64,000 nucleotides of DNA from Fuerstiella sp. Its GTDB lineage: Bacteria > Planctomycetota > Planctomycetia > Planctomycetales > Planctomycetaceae. Made by a program: the position numbers and the translations under genes. The notes under the pieces were generated by a model. It was given only the letters and a program-made list of their open reading frames with translations. It was not told the DNA's origin and made no database searches. Numbering within the stretch: the first letter of the stretch is position 1; every line of letters starts with the position of its first letter. Location of the stretch: contig JAQWOH010000059.1 of assembly GCA_029245955.1 (NCBI GenBank), positions 26,270-90,269 on the forward strand, given 5' to 3'. Of the stretch, positions 1-8,701 are shown one piece after another.

Positions 1-1353
1 GTTCTGCATTTCGCCAGAATCGCTCCCCATGTCGACCAGAGACTCACGAGCCTCTCCCTCCCGGTAGACGCAGTACTTGAATTGATTGCTGCGAAGCATG
101 CGGCCGGTGTGATTCTCGGTCACAACATACTGACGCCAGGATTCGACCGTTTTTCCTTCAGCAATCGACTGCAGGCTCTTTCCCAACAAGCTTTCGGGAA
201 CATCGATCTCGGCATAGCTGCACAGCGTTGGCAGAATATCCAGCCCGCTTGACACCAGGTGGTCATCGACTCTGCCCGGAATGATGCGGCCTTTGTATCT
301 CATGAGTAAGGGTACACGTACAGACTGTTCATAGAAACGGCCTTTCGAGGCCAGACGATGACAGGCATCCATGTCACCATGATCGCTGGTGAAGACGACC
401 AGAGTTTTTTCGTCAAGTTGGTTTCGCTTCAATGCATTAAGAATTTGGCCGATGTGTTCGTCCACCTGCTCCGTTAAGCGACAATAGATCCACCGGTAAA
501 TCCGCCACTGATGCTCGTCATAAACCTTCCGCATCGTTCCGGCCGGCGTCACTGCATTCGCTTTGGAGTACAGATCGATTGCGTCCGGCTCAAGATCCGG
601 AATCCGGAAGTTTTCAGGCAAAGGTGGCAGTTCTTCAACTGACAGCTTCAGTGCCTGCTGATAGAGATGCTCGACGCTGGACCTGCCCCTGGGCGACTTT
701 CGCCTGTATGCACTGTACGCGAAACAAATGTCGTGAGGGTTAACGAACGAAGCGACTGCGAAGAACGGTCGATCCCGATCTCTCTGAAGAAATTCGATGC
801 AGGCAACGGGCAACGCCTCGCGCTGATCTCGAAAATATTCATCATCGCCGGCGGCAAGCGGATTAAGTTCGGGACACATGTGCACTTTTCCGCCGTAGAA
901 CGTGTCATAACCAGCCCCTTTGATCAGCTCTCCCAGCAAATTCTGTTTGACCTCTGTGGGAACATTTGCCTTCACTCCGTTGTTCAGCACACCCAATCGC
1001 CCTGCCATTACTCCTGTGGCTATGCTGATCCGACTGGGTACGCAGACAGGGTTCGTCACGTAGGCATTTGAAAACCGTATTCCTTCTCGCGTAAGGCTGT
1101 CCATTGCCGGCGTCTTTAAATTCATATTCCCGGCACAACTCATCATGTCGGCATGTTGCTGATCGGTAATAATCAGCAACATGTTTGGTGTCCGCCTTTC
1201 CTCCACCGGATCGTCGCCTGAACCTGGAACAGTTGAAACTGATCGGGGCGGTGCAGCCATCGTAGGCAACCGGAACGCCTCGTATGCTGAAGCCAGACAG
1301 ACCAATGTCAGCAATCCGGCAAGCGGCGAGTTTCGAAAGCGAGGATAAATCAC
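1..1353 (-). CDS. Type I sulfatase, exported, C-terminus beyond window
   Basis: The frame is open from a GTG at 1351-1353 to the left edge, giving about 451 visible residues; the end lies outside the window. After a likely signal peptide (basic RFRN, then a hydrophobic LAGLLTLVCLASA run) the mature part starts near MLLIITDQQHADMMS, the usual sulfatase metal-binding start. The catalytic signature CVPSR (C-x-P-S-R) follows, whose Cys is normally converted to formylglycine. Further on come GYDTFYGGKVHM, PFFAVASFVNPHD and a C-terminal TSDHGD metal-binding motif. It should hydrolyse sulfate esters, perhaps of marine polysaccharides, outside the cytoplasm. The exact substrate cannot be read from the sequence. 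No upstream in-frame ATG exists before a long unlikely stretch, so GTG or an internal ATG is the start; start position is moderately sure. Confidence 0.88.
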   Translation of the reverse strand, partial: MIYPRFRNSPLAGLLTLVCLASAYEAFRLPTMAAPPRSVSTVPGSGDDPVEERRTPNMLLIITDQQHADMMSCAGNMNLKTPAMDSLTREGIRFSNAYVTNPVCVPSRISIATGVMAGRLGVLNNGVKANVPTEVKQNLLGELIKGAGYDTFYGGKVHMCPELNPLAAGDDEYFRDQREALPVACIEFLQRDRDRPFFAVASFVNPHDICFAYSAYRRKSPRGRSSVEHLYQQALKLSVEELPPLPENFRIPDLEPDAIDLYSKANAVTPAGTMRKVYDEHQWRIYRWIYCRLTEQVDEHIGQILNALKRNQLDEKTLVVFTSDHGDMDACHRLASKGRFYEQSVRVPLLMRYKGRIIPGRVDDHLVSSGLDILPTLCSYAEIDVPESLLGKSLQSIAEGKTVESWRQYVVTENHTGRMLRSNQFKYCVYREGEARESLVDMGSDSGEMQN

Positions 1354-1700
1354 AAGCAGCCCCTGTTGGTGACACGGTGCACACGAAATATGAGTCTCGC
1401 ATCGCAGTCGAATGCTCTGAGAATACAAGTGCAAGTCATGCCTGGCCTGTCCAATTCATCGAGTGACGCAGACTGTATGGCACACGTGATCCCCCGGCCC
1501 TTTGCTGTCGCTAAGACAGCACACTCAATGCAGATGTCCGCACCGTTGATCATGTCTGCATCCGATCAAGCATGGGTGAAGACTCCTGTACCACACTCTG
1601 GCCACTTCCGACGTCAACAAATTCACACGTCATTCACTTTGTTGACGACAGGGGATCGTTACCAGCACGCGTCCGGATCGACGCAACTGTCAGGATGTTC
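1354..1700. other. Intergenic stretch, nothing recognised
   Basis: Lies between the start of the sulfatase and the 3' end of the PilZ gene. Both strands were read; the open frames here lack recognisable motifs and have atypical composition. It presumably holds the sulfatase promoter, but no convincing -35/-10 pair was found. Confidence 0.4.
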
Positions 1701-2162
1701 TCAGTCCCGCCACGCGTCGGACGTCCATTGGCCGGAAGACAAATCTGCAGGCGACGTAACACTACAGACCTTTGCGTGGCGACGTGTCAGCAGCACGCCG
1801 TGCTCATCCCTCAGACTGCGCCCCGTAATGGTGCCATCGTCCCCTTTTGTTATCCACCGGAACAAAACGGACGGCCAGGAACTGCCGTGGTCACAGATCA
1901 CGGACGCCAGGGAATGACGATGAACATCAAAAGCGATGCTGCTCACCAGGCACAGCCCATGCAACGAATAGTTGATAACCTGATCCTGCTGCTGACAACG
2001 ATCGCCCCTGATGAATGCCTGAAGATCAACCGGGTAGCGAAGGTCTGTCCTGCGGTCATTGATCAGCCGTTGATTCAGAAGCAGGGCATGTCGACTGCCG
2101 GCAAACAGAGCAACGACTCTGGTGTCGCCCTCAGAAGTGGCCCAATGGGCGGCACCGAACAA
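1701..2162 (-). CDS. PilZ-domain protein (putative c-di-GMP binding)
   Basis: This 153-residue protein has the two hallmarks of PilZ domains in the right order. The first is an RxxxR box (RTDLR, about residue 38) just after the start of the domain. About 30 residues later there is an N-x-S-x-x-G box (NYSLHG). Those residues bind cyclic di-GMP in characterised PilZ proteins. The remainder (SSWPSVLFRWI and following) reads as the closing beta-barrel strands. There is no membrane segment or partner domain, so it is a single-domain PilZ adaptor of about typical length. It stands alone between the sulfatase and mogA, and its target is not indicated by context. Recognition rests on the motif pair only, so function is moderately supported. 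Confidence 0.68.
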   Translation of the reverse strand: MFGAAHWATSEGDTRVVALFAGSRHALLLNQRLINDRRTDLRYPVDLQAFIRGDRCQQQDQVINYSLHGLCLVSSIAFDVHRHSLASVICDHGSSWPSVLFRWITKGDDGTITGRSLRDEHGVLLTRRHAKVCSVTSPADLSSGQWTSDAWRD

Positions 2163-2412
2163 TCAATCGACTCCGCCACCGGCAGGCGCTCGCGGGATTC
2201 CCGGTCAATCTGCCGGAACCCAGGGTCGTTCAGGGCGGTTTCTGAATGATAGACTCACTATACTGAACAAGGAGTTCCGGAAACGTCGTACCCATTGTAA
2301 TTCACCAACATTGCGTCAAGGTGGACGAAGCTGCCTGGTTCAGAACGACTCAGTCGGGCAGGTCGACTTCCAACTCCCCTCCGCCCCAATGTCCACTTAA
2401 ACTCCTATTGCC

Positions 2413-2964
2413 ATGCCTGCGTCCGATCCCCGTCCCGCCCACATCGGCATCCTGACCGTTTCAGACCGAGCCAGCCGAGGCGAATACGAAGACCGCGGCG
2501 GTCCCGCCATCCAGGAATACCTGTCACAGGTTCTGAGCAGCAAATGGGTCGGCAAGCCGATTATCATTGGTGACGAACAGCAGGAGATCGAAGCAGCGAT
2601 CAAACAACTGGCCCGCGATGACGCGTGTTGCCTGATTATCACGACTGGGGGTACCGGCCCCGCGGCTCGCGACGTGACTCCCGAAGCAACAGAAGCCGTC
2701 TGCGAAAAGATGATGCCCGGTTTCGGCGAACTCATGCGCAAAGTTTCACTGGACAAAGTTCCAACGGCAATCCTGTCCCGCCAGACAGCTGGAATTCTGG
2801 GTGGCGCACTGATCGTCAATCTTCCAGGTCAGCCCAGGGCCATCGCCGAATGCCTGGACGCCGTCTTCCCCGCCATCCCGTATTGTATCGACCTCATCGG
2901 CGGCCCATTTATTGAAACAGACGAGCAGCAAATCGTGGCGTTCAGGCCGAAAAAGAAAAAGTAG
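2413..2964 (+). CDS. mogA: Molybdopterin adenylyltransferase (MogA/MoaB family)
   Basis: The 183-residue protein matches the MogA/MoaB fold over its whole length. It opens with HIGILTVSDRASRGEYEDRGG and carries the family signature IITTGGTGPAARDVTPEAT around residues 75-95. Further on are LSRQTAGILGGALIVNLPGQP and the conserved PGQPRAIAECLDAVFPAIPYCIDLIGG end. The enzyme adenylylates molybdopterin before molybdate insertion in molybdenum-cofactor synthesis, in the cytoplasm. No other moa/moe genes lie nearby, so it is not in a cofactor operon here. The C-terminus ends in a short lysine tail (KKKK). The start at 2413 follows the upstream gap directly. MoaB rather than MogA cannot be excluded without a tree. 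Confidence 0.9.
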   Translation: MPASDPRPAHIGILTVSDRASRGEYEDRGGPAIQEYLSQVLSSKWVGKPIIIGDEQQEIEAAIKQLARDDACCLIITTGGTGPAARDVTPEATEAVCEKMMPGFGELMRKVSLDKVPTAILSRQTAGILGGALIVNLPGQPRAIAECLDAVFPAIPYCIDLIGGPFIETDEQQIVAFRPKKKK

Positions 2965-3612
2965 TCCGATTGCCTTTCATGCTGAAGCAAGGCTCGAATA
3001 TCCAGAAGCAGGTCTCCGATGAAATACCCGTCCCGTTGTCTGAGATTTCCACGCAAGTAAAGTCCCTTTCCGGTAGCTTCGCTCGCGGCAAATCCTGAGC
3101 ACTCAGCGCCACGGCAGTCGTCCTGATCATGATCTCGCCGCATTCCGTGCATGCGTCACAAGCGTTCAGCAGAATGTTCATAATCACCTGATTTCGGTTA
3201 GCGTGGTCAGCGCGGATGAACAGTGTTTCTGAAGACAGCTGTGCCTTGAGTGTGGCGCCCGCTCCGATCATCCGCTGAAACACGTTGTGTGATTCCTCCA
3301 GAACTTCGTTGACATCGGATAGTTCCGGTCGCTGCCTGGAAGGTCTGCTGACTGCCAGCAAATGACGGTTCAACCGAGTGGCTCGTTCACCCGCCTCAAG
3401 AATGAAGGATACAGATCCGACATGGGCATCGTTGGCACTCATCCGGCTGAGCAGAATCTGGCAGTGACTGTTGACGGCCGAAAGGCACTGGTCATTTTCT
3501 GAGTCTGCTGCTATTGTCCCGAGTCACTGTCGGACTACGTCAGACCCCCGGCAGTATCGATGCCTTCCGCCACCTGCGCGGTTGACCGTCAATCTGCAGC
3601 ATCGACTGACAT
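2942..3612 (-). pseudogene. Degraded histidine kinase remnant
   Basis: The minus strand holds recognisable histidine-kinase pieces. There is a dimerisation-like stretch (ILEAGERATRLNRHLLAVSR). An N-box (NQVIMNILLNACDA) and a G1 box (ISDNGTGIS) follow, then an F-box-like IFEPCFSMKG. After this the frame ends, so the G2 box (GTGLGL) and C-terminus are missing. The expected His-containing segment upstream reads CLSAVNSHCQILLSRM without a clear phospho-acceptor, and stops interrupt the frame further upstream. A strong AGGAGG followed by an ATG at 3612 may be the old start. The 3' end overlaps the mogA end by about 20 bp. Loss of the C-terminal ATP lid plus stops argues for a pseudogene. The 5' boundary is approximate. 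Confidence 0.55.
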
Positions 3613-4150
3613 TCCCGTCCTCCTGTTACCTCTACAGCCAATTTTGCCGACTCACGGCCGCCGTCAACGTGTTTTGATAGCCGCCGGGCTTTCCCCACGA
3701 AACAGAGCTGCTGTCGTCATTTCGTAAATCGCCCGGTAACCTGATCACTCAGTATGCAGCATTGTCCAAACTGCGACACGCTGAACTGAAGAGCGACAAA
3801 CGGTCTGGGCCGTGAAATACAGATTTCGTCGGCACTTACCACAAAACCGCGTGACTGGAAACGGCACGTTCGGGACCGTGAATTCTTCGCGATTTTAGAG
3901 TTCGCCCCCTATGCCAAATCGCACGCAAAATGTCAATCCAGACGACACAACAGCCCACAATTGTGGTATTGCTCGCATTCTGCGACAGGGTTCGCTCGGA
4001 AGCCGGTGAATTCCGAGGCCCGCGGATTTGCAGTTTTTCACCAACTGTCAGAACATGGTTTGCGAAATACCTGCTATTCCGGATATGCTACATTACAACA
4101 CTTGACACTTAACACTTAGTTCCTTTTGTCCACTCGTGGAGTTTAAGATC
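3613..4150. other. Intergenic stretch upstream of the YHS-like gene
   Basis: No coding region was recognised on either strand. TTGACA occurs at 4102-4107, but no matching -10 box at proper spacing was seen, so no promoter is called. The only clear signal is GGAG at 4138-4141, which serves the gene starting at 4151. Confidence 0.4.
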
Positions 4151-4636
4151 ATGAAGAAACCAGTAATGGCTTTGCTCACTGCCTGTCTCGCGCTGGCATG
4201 TGTAGCGGGTACGTTCGCCGATGAAAAGCAGGAAAAGAAACAGACCAAGAAAAAGGCCGCCCCAATCAAGTGTGTGGTAGCCGGCAAGGACATCAATATT
4301 GCTGATGCGAAGGTAGTCTCGTACCGCAATGCCAAGGTGTACGTCTGCTGCGACAACTGCAAAGGGAAGGTGGAAAAAGACTCTGCTCCGTTCGCCGCCA
4401 AAGCCAATCACCAACTGGTTCGCACGAAACAATACCGTCAGACAAAATGCCCATTGTCCGGCGGCCCGATTGACAAAGAGCAAAAGGTTCGAGTGGCCAA
4501 TCAGATAGTGAAATTTTGCTGTGAAAAGTGCCAGGGTAAGGCAGCCGAAGCCAAGGGCGACGAACAGTTGGCCCTGATCTTTGCAGACGCGGCCTTCGAA
4601 AAAGGATTCGAGGTCGTTAAGAAGAAGAAAAAATAA
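4151..4636 (+). CDS. Secreted protein with two YHS/TRASH-like metal-binding modules
   Basis: A Shine-Dalgarno GGAG at 4138-4141 sits nine bases before the ATG at 4151, which favours this start over an in-frame GTG at 4136. The 161-residue product starts with a signal peptide (MKKPVMALLTACLALACVAG, cut near TFA-DE). Two homologous cysteine modules follow a Lys-rich linker. The first is IKCVVAGKDI...VYVCCDNCKGKV and the second is TKCPLSGGPI...VKFCCEKCQGKA. The arrangement KC-x-x-(A/S)G then CC-x-x-C resembles YHS/TRASH domains, which bind heavy-metal ions. A periplasmic metal-binding role is inferred; the metal is unknown. The C-terminus is a lysine run. A perfect hairpin terminator follows. 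No partner gene is adjacent on the same strand. Confidence 0.72.
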   Translation: MKKPVMALLTACLALACVAGTFADEKQEKKQTKKKAAPIKCVVAGKDINIADAKVVSYRNAKVYVCCDNCKGKVEKDSAPFAAKANHQLVRTKQYRQTKCPLSGGPIDKEQKVRVANQIVKFCCEKCQGKAAEAKGDEQLALIFADAAFEKGFEVVKKKKK

Positions 4637-4661
4637 TCGATCAACATCGATGCCGAATTCG

Positions 4662-4692
4662 AAAAGGGCGTTCGTTATGCGAACGCCCTTTT
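4662..4692. terminator. Bidirectional hairpin terminator
   Basis: A 13-bp perfect stem (AAAAGGGCGTTCG, 4662-4674, pairing with 4680-4692) encloses a five-base loop and is flanked by A and T tracts on both sides. It lies between the convergent YHS-like gene (+) and DUF1501 gene (-) and can serve both. Confidence 0.85.
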
Positions 4693-4729
4693 CTATGCGC
4701 GGTGTCAATCCGGACAAAAACGCTGCACG

Positions 4730-6037
4730 TCACGTCGCGACAGGTTCGCGTTCTTCAAGCACATATCTTGGTCGTCCGGAATTGTCGGTAAATGTCATAG
4801 CAGGATCGATGCCCAGGTGATGGTAGACCGTTGCCAGAACGTTTTCGGGGCGATACGGATTGGCTGCAGGGCTCGCTCCGACCGAGTCAGAAGAGCCGAT
4901 CACCTGTCCCGTATTCAAATTTCCGCCCGCCAGCATGACGGACATGACTCGGCCCCAGTGGTCTCGCCCGGCGTCTTTATTGATACGTGGCGTACGACCA
5001 AATTCGCCCATCGCAACGACCATTACGTGATCAGCCAGTTCTCGTTCGTGCAGGTCCGTAACGAGCGCCGCAATGCCCTGATCATAGGCGGGCCCTTTGG
5101 CATTCATACGACCTTTGATGTCCTTGTGATCATCCCAGCTTCCCAGCGTGTTAATTCGTACCGAAACGAACTTCACACCACTTTCAACCAGCCGGCGGGC
5201 GAGTAACATGTTCTGACCGAGCGAATTTATACCATAGCGGTTACGGACCGCTTCCGGTTCGGCTGCAATATCGAACGCATCGCGCGCTTTGTCACCGGTC
5301 ACCATTTCGAAGGCCTGGCGAGTAAACGCATCCTGAGCGTCACTGACACCCTGCGTATCAATCACGCGGCGGGCCTGGTCGAAACCCTGCAACAGTGTTC
5401 GCCGGTCACCAAGGCGATCCCGCGTCATGCCCCCAATTAATGTAAGATTGGCGACGACAAACGGCTTTGCATCAGCGCTTTTAATGGTTTCAAACGGGCT
5501 GAAACCCTTGCCAATCCATGCTGCCCGACCGTAACGCATACTGCTGGGGATGGACACGAACGGCGGCAACCCACGCTGATTGGCTCCACAAACTCGAGCC
5601 GCGACCGATCCAATGCAGGGCATGTCATTTTCTCGACTCTGTCGATCCCGCAGGTAATAGCCGGTCTGAGTCAAATGTGCGCTCGTCTGGTGGCTTCCGG
5701 AATCATGATGGACAGCGCGCAGAATGACGAGTTTGTCCATGATCCTTGCCTGTTCGGTCATCAGTTCTGAAAACTGCACACCGGGCACACTGGTCTCAAT
5801 AGTACCAAACGGTCCACGGTACTCTGACGGCGCAGCTGGCTTTGGATCATATGTTTCGTGCTGAGTCGGACCGCCAGCCAATTCCAGAAAAATGACCGCA
5901 GTGTCTTTTGCGGCACCGCCTGCTGCGGCCTGGGCACGCAGTCGAAGCAAGTCCGGCAGCGTAAGTCCCGCCAACCCGGTTAGGCCTGCCTTCACGAAGC
6001 CTCGGCGGTTAAGTCCATCGCAGAAATCAGACTTCAT
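4730..6037 (-). CDS. DUF1501 protein, Tat-exported
   Basis: A GAGGA Shine-Dalgarno about eight bases upstream supports the ATG at 6037 rather than one at 6061. The 435-residue product begins with a twin-arginine-like leader (LNRRGFVKAG, then a hydrophobic LTGLAGLTLPDLL run) and is a full-length DUF1501 protein of the alkaline-phosphatase-like superfamily. Visible landmarks are FLELAGGPTQHETYDPKP, RAVHHDSGSHQT, the WDDH box (LGSWDDHKDI) and the C-terminal GEFGRTPRINKDAGRDHWG motif. In planctomycetes these proteins are usually encoded beside PSD1-type cytochrome proteins, as here. Their substrate is unknown. It is the last gene of the leftward block 11.5-4.7 kb, separated by about 100 bp from the DUF1552 remnant. 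Confidence 0.9.
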   Translation of the reverse strand: MKSDFCDGLNRRGFVKAGLTGLAGLTLPDLLRLRAQAAAGGAAKDTAVIFLELAGGPTQHETYDPKPAAPSEYRGPFGTIETSVPGVQFSELMTEQARIMDKLVILRAVHHDSGSHQTSAHLTQTGYYLRDRQSRENDMPCIGSVAARVCGANQRGLPPFVSIPSSMRYGRAAWIGKGFSPFETIKSADAKPFVVANLTLIGGMTRDRLGDRRTLLQGFDQARRVIDTQGVSDAQDAFTRQAFEMVTGDKARDAFDIAAEPEAVRNRYGINSLGQNMLLARRLVESGVKFVSVRINTLGSWDDHKDIKGRMNAKGPAYDQGIAALVTDLHERELADHVMVVAMGEFGRTPRINKDAGRDHWGRVMSVMLAGGNLNTGQVIGSSDSVGASPAANPYRPENVLATVYHHLGIDPAMTFTDNSGRPRYVLEEREPVAT

Positions 6038-6135
6038 GAATCGTTTCCTCTTTTGCAGCAACGAAACAGGCGATCACAACGTTCGTCACAGGACACCCCA
6101 GAGAACAGCACCGGAAACACCTATCTATCGTGGCC

Positions 6136-7147
6136 TTATACTATCAACTCGTCAATCACACCTGTTGAATCCTGAAACCGTGACTCCACTTCGATTCCCG
6201 TCCGGTCCGGCATGGTGTGCCACACTCGGGACAACGGCGTTTTTTTTCGACAGCCGTAAGTGTCCCAGATGAGCGATGCCAGCAGCCTTTCCTCCGAACA
6301 GGCACGTCGGCAGACGATCCTTGAAATGACCAATCCTTATGCCGTTGGAAAATCCCAGTAGTGTGTGATCCGGCAGGTTCGATTCATCTGGCTGCCGGAA
6401 TGACTTCAGACGGTCTATAAAGTACTCCCAACGAGACAGGTAGATGCGGTCAACCTTCGCCAGCTCAGCAAGATTCCGGGGATCGTTTTCATGATGAGTA
6501 AGTTCATGAAAGCCCTTTGACACGCCGGACTCCACGCACGTACCGCCGGAGCTCTCCTGGCGAACGACGTAGCTGATCACTCGAGTGGAATCTGTTTCAT
6601 ATGCCAGCGCGATAAGGTCGTACATTACTTTAGCATATCTGTCGTAGACGAACTGCCCGGCGGGCATGTGAAGCTGGTAGCTTTCCGAAAAATCACTAAG
6701 GCCGTTTTTATCGACCGACGGTTTTGGCTTGACGTTCCACTCAGGGTCACGTTCCAGCTGCTTTGCGACTTCGCGGACACTGGTGAAATACTCATCCAGC
6801 TTCATGCCGTCCTGCGTGCTTATCGTTCGCTCCAGGCGTCCGGCGTCCTCCATCACGACATCCAGGACACTGCGATGCTGACTGAATCCGGGACTCTTCC
6901 GGCTGAACCTTGTGTCTCGCCGGAAATCGTGCAACTGATAAAGTGGCTTATCCTCCGGAGTCGGATCCCAGTCCACCATCTGAGTGTCGCCCGTTTCAGC
7001 TGACGTTTCGTATCCCGTTTCTTCAACGAAAAATCGAATCTGGCCGACGGTGCCCGGCGCATCCGACACGGTTTCCTGAGCAGATCCGGCCGGACCGAAT
7101 ATCATGAGCACCAATACGACAGATACAGCCCTGGTCAGACGTGCCAT
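6136..7147 (-). pseudogene. DUF1552 gene, N-terminus replaced and frameshifted near the end
   Basis: The C-terminal half of a DUF1552 protein is clear: SVLDVVMEDAGRLERTIS, MKLDEYFTSVREVAKQLE, GGTCVESGVSKGFHELTHH and LPTCLFGGKAAGIAHLGHL. The normal N-terminal part of roughly 200 residues is missing. In its place is a signal-peptide-like start (MARLTRAVSVVLVLMIFGPA, ATG at 7147 with GGAGA upstream) and an unfamiliar 60-residue stretch. Near 6238-6246 a run of eight A (in the sense strand) changes frame. One frame ends at 6152 with unrelated residues. Removing one A gives TPLSRVWHTMPDRTG and a normal family ending (FQDSTGVIDELIV) at 6136. The gene is therefore probably broken twice. A homopolymer sequencing error could explain the frameshift but not the missing N-terminus. 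Confidence 0.75.
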
Positions 7148-7276
7148 GGAAACGGCAGACGTCTCCGGACAGAGATCTTTCGGTAATGGCGACCATTTCA
7201 TTTAACACTCAACGATTCAGTTCTCGATTGTCCAGGCACGAACCAATGGATCGGCCTGCAGTTCGGCTGCACATCG

Positions 7277-8701
7277 TCAGGCGATGATGTCATGCACCAC
7301 ACGTGTTTCAAACTGATGCGTCAGGCGCTCTCCTAGCCCGTTACGATTGAACACAAGTTCTTCGTGACGCAGGCCCAGCAGATGCAGAATCGTGGCATGC
7401 CAGTCCTGAATGCTCACTTGATTCTCAACAGACGCGTAACCAATCTCATCTGTGCTGCCGTAAACCATTCCCGGTTTCGCACCACCACCGGCCATCCAGG
7501 ACGTAAAACCATATGGCCCGTGGTCGCGCCCGGCCTTCCTGAGATCCCCCTGAGACATAGGCAAACGGCCGAACTCTCCTCCCCACACGATCAGCGTGGA
7601 ATCAAGCAGCCCTCGGTCCCTCAGGTCCTTCACAAGGGCCGCGACGGGCTGGTCGGTAATATCACAGATACTTTTCAGTGATGTTCGAATGTTGCTGTGA
7701 TTGTCCCAGGCCTGACCTCGAGGAAACAACTGTACGAAGCGAACGCCGCGTTCAATCAGACGACGAGCGAGCAAACAGCGCTGCCCAAACTCGTCCGTGG
7801 GCTTGTTGCCGATCCCGTACATCTTCTGAGTCGCTTCTGTCTCATCCGTAGTCGAAAGCGCCTGAGTCGCTTCCAGCTGCATCCGCGCCGCCATTTCGTA
7901 GTTACTGAGTCGTGCGTCCAGTACTGGCTGGCCGGGGCGTGACTTTCTGTGAATGCGGTCGAGTCGGCTGATCAGGTCTCGTTTGGCAGCCGTGACAGCG
8001 GGCAATTCATCGAAATCGGGTTTCAGATTCAATACCGGTGAATCCCCTGCTCGCATGCGAGTACCCTGATGCACGGGCGGCAGGTAGCCGGACATCCAGT
8101 TACTGACACCATTGGTGGGCAGCCGCCCGTTCGGGTCAGCAAGAACGACGTACGACGGCAGGTTTTGATTCTCCGAACCGAGCGCATAAGAAATCCATGA
8201 CCCAAACGTCGGATGTCCGGGAAATGTCTGCCCCGACACCAGCTTAAAAATGGCCGGTTCATGATTGGAATGCACATTGTACATCGACCGAACAATGCTC
8301 AGTTCGTCGACCTCGCGGGCAATATGCGGCAGCACTTCCGACACCCACGCTCCGGATCTTCCATGCTGTCTGAACTTCCAGGGACTCTGCATCAACTGTC
8401 CACGACGATCATTTTCAAAAACAGCGTTTTGAGTCAGTTCGCGGGGCGGTTCCTGGCCGTCATGTCTTCTTAACGCCGGCTTAGGATCGAAGAGATCAAC
8501 CTGAGACGGCCCCCCCTGCATGCACAGATGAATGACCGCTTTCGCTCGCGGTACAAAATCAGTCTGCGCGCTGCCATGACTGGATTCCAGAGAACGCCCG
8601 TAAACATCATCGCTCAGTAAAGATGCCAACGCGGCACCGAAAACACCGTCGGTGGTACTGCGAAAGAAACTACGCCGCGCGGTGTGATGATCAGTCAACA
8701 T
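7277..8701 (-). CDS. DUF1501 protein, partner of the PSD1 protein
   Basis: This 474-residue DUF1501 protein starts at an ATG (8701) that overlaps the end of the upstream PSD1 gene by 11 bp, so the two are almost certainly translated together. The N-terminus (TARRSFFRSTTDGVFG) resembles a twin-arginine leader. Family landmarks are HLCMQGGPSQVDLFDPKP, MYNVHSNHEPAIFKLVSG, AWDNHSNI and GGEFGRLPMSQG with AGRDHGPYGFT. PSD1 plus DUF1501 is the standard planctomycete pair. A role in export-side processing or an oxidoreductive pathway is commonly supposed but unproven. The sequence shows no cofactor motif beyond the phosphatase-like fold. Confidence 0.92.
   Translation of the reverse strand: MLTDHHTARRSFFRSTTDGVFGAALASLLSDDVYGRSLESSHGSAQTDFVPRAKAVIHLCMQGGPSQVDLFDPKPALRRHDGQEPPRELTQNAVFENDRRGQLMQSPWKFRQHGRSGAWVSEVLPHIAREVDELSIVRSMYNVHSNHEPAIFKLVSGQTFPGHPTFGSWISYALGSENQNLPSYVVLADPNGRLPTNGVSNWMSGYLPPVHQGTRMRAGDSPVLNLKPDFDELPAVTAAKRDLISRLDRIHRKSRPGQPVLDARLSNYEMAARMQLEATQALSTTDETEATQKMYGIGNKPTDEFGQRCLLARRLIERGVRFVQLFPRGQAWDNHSNIRTSLKSICDITDQPVAALVKDLRDRGLLDSTLIVWGGEFGRLPMSQGDLRKAGRDHGPYGFTSWMAGGGAKPGMVYGSTDEIGYASVENQVSIQDWHATILHLLGLRHEELVFNRNGLGERLTHQFETRVVHDIIA

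Noticed and set aside
905..1402. Open minus-strand frame of about 165 codons inside the sulfatase region
   Set aside because: It is a shadow: the adjacent frame encodes CVPSR and other sulfatase motifs through the same bases.
1572..2249. Plus-strand frame of 225 codons across the PilZ gene
   Set aside because: No motif; the opposite strand carries both PilZ boxes.
4102..4130. TTGACA-based promoter upstream of the YHS-like gene
   Set aside because: No acceptable -10 box at 16-18 bp spacing.
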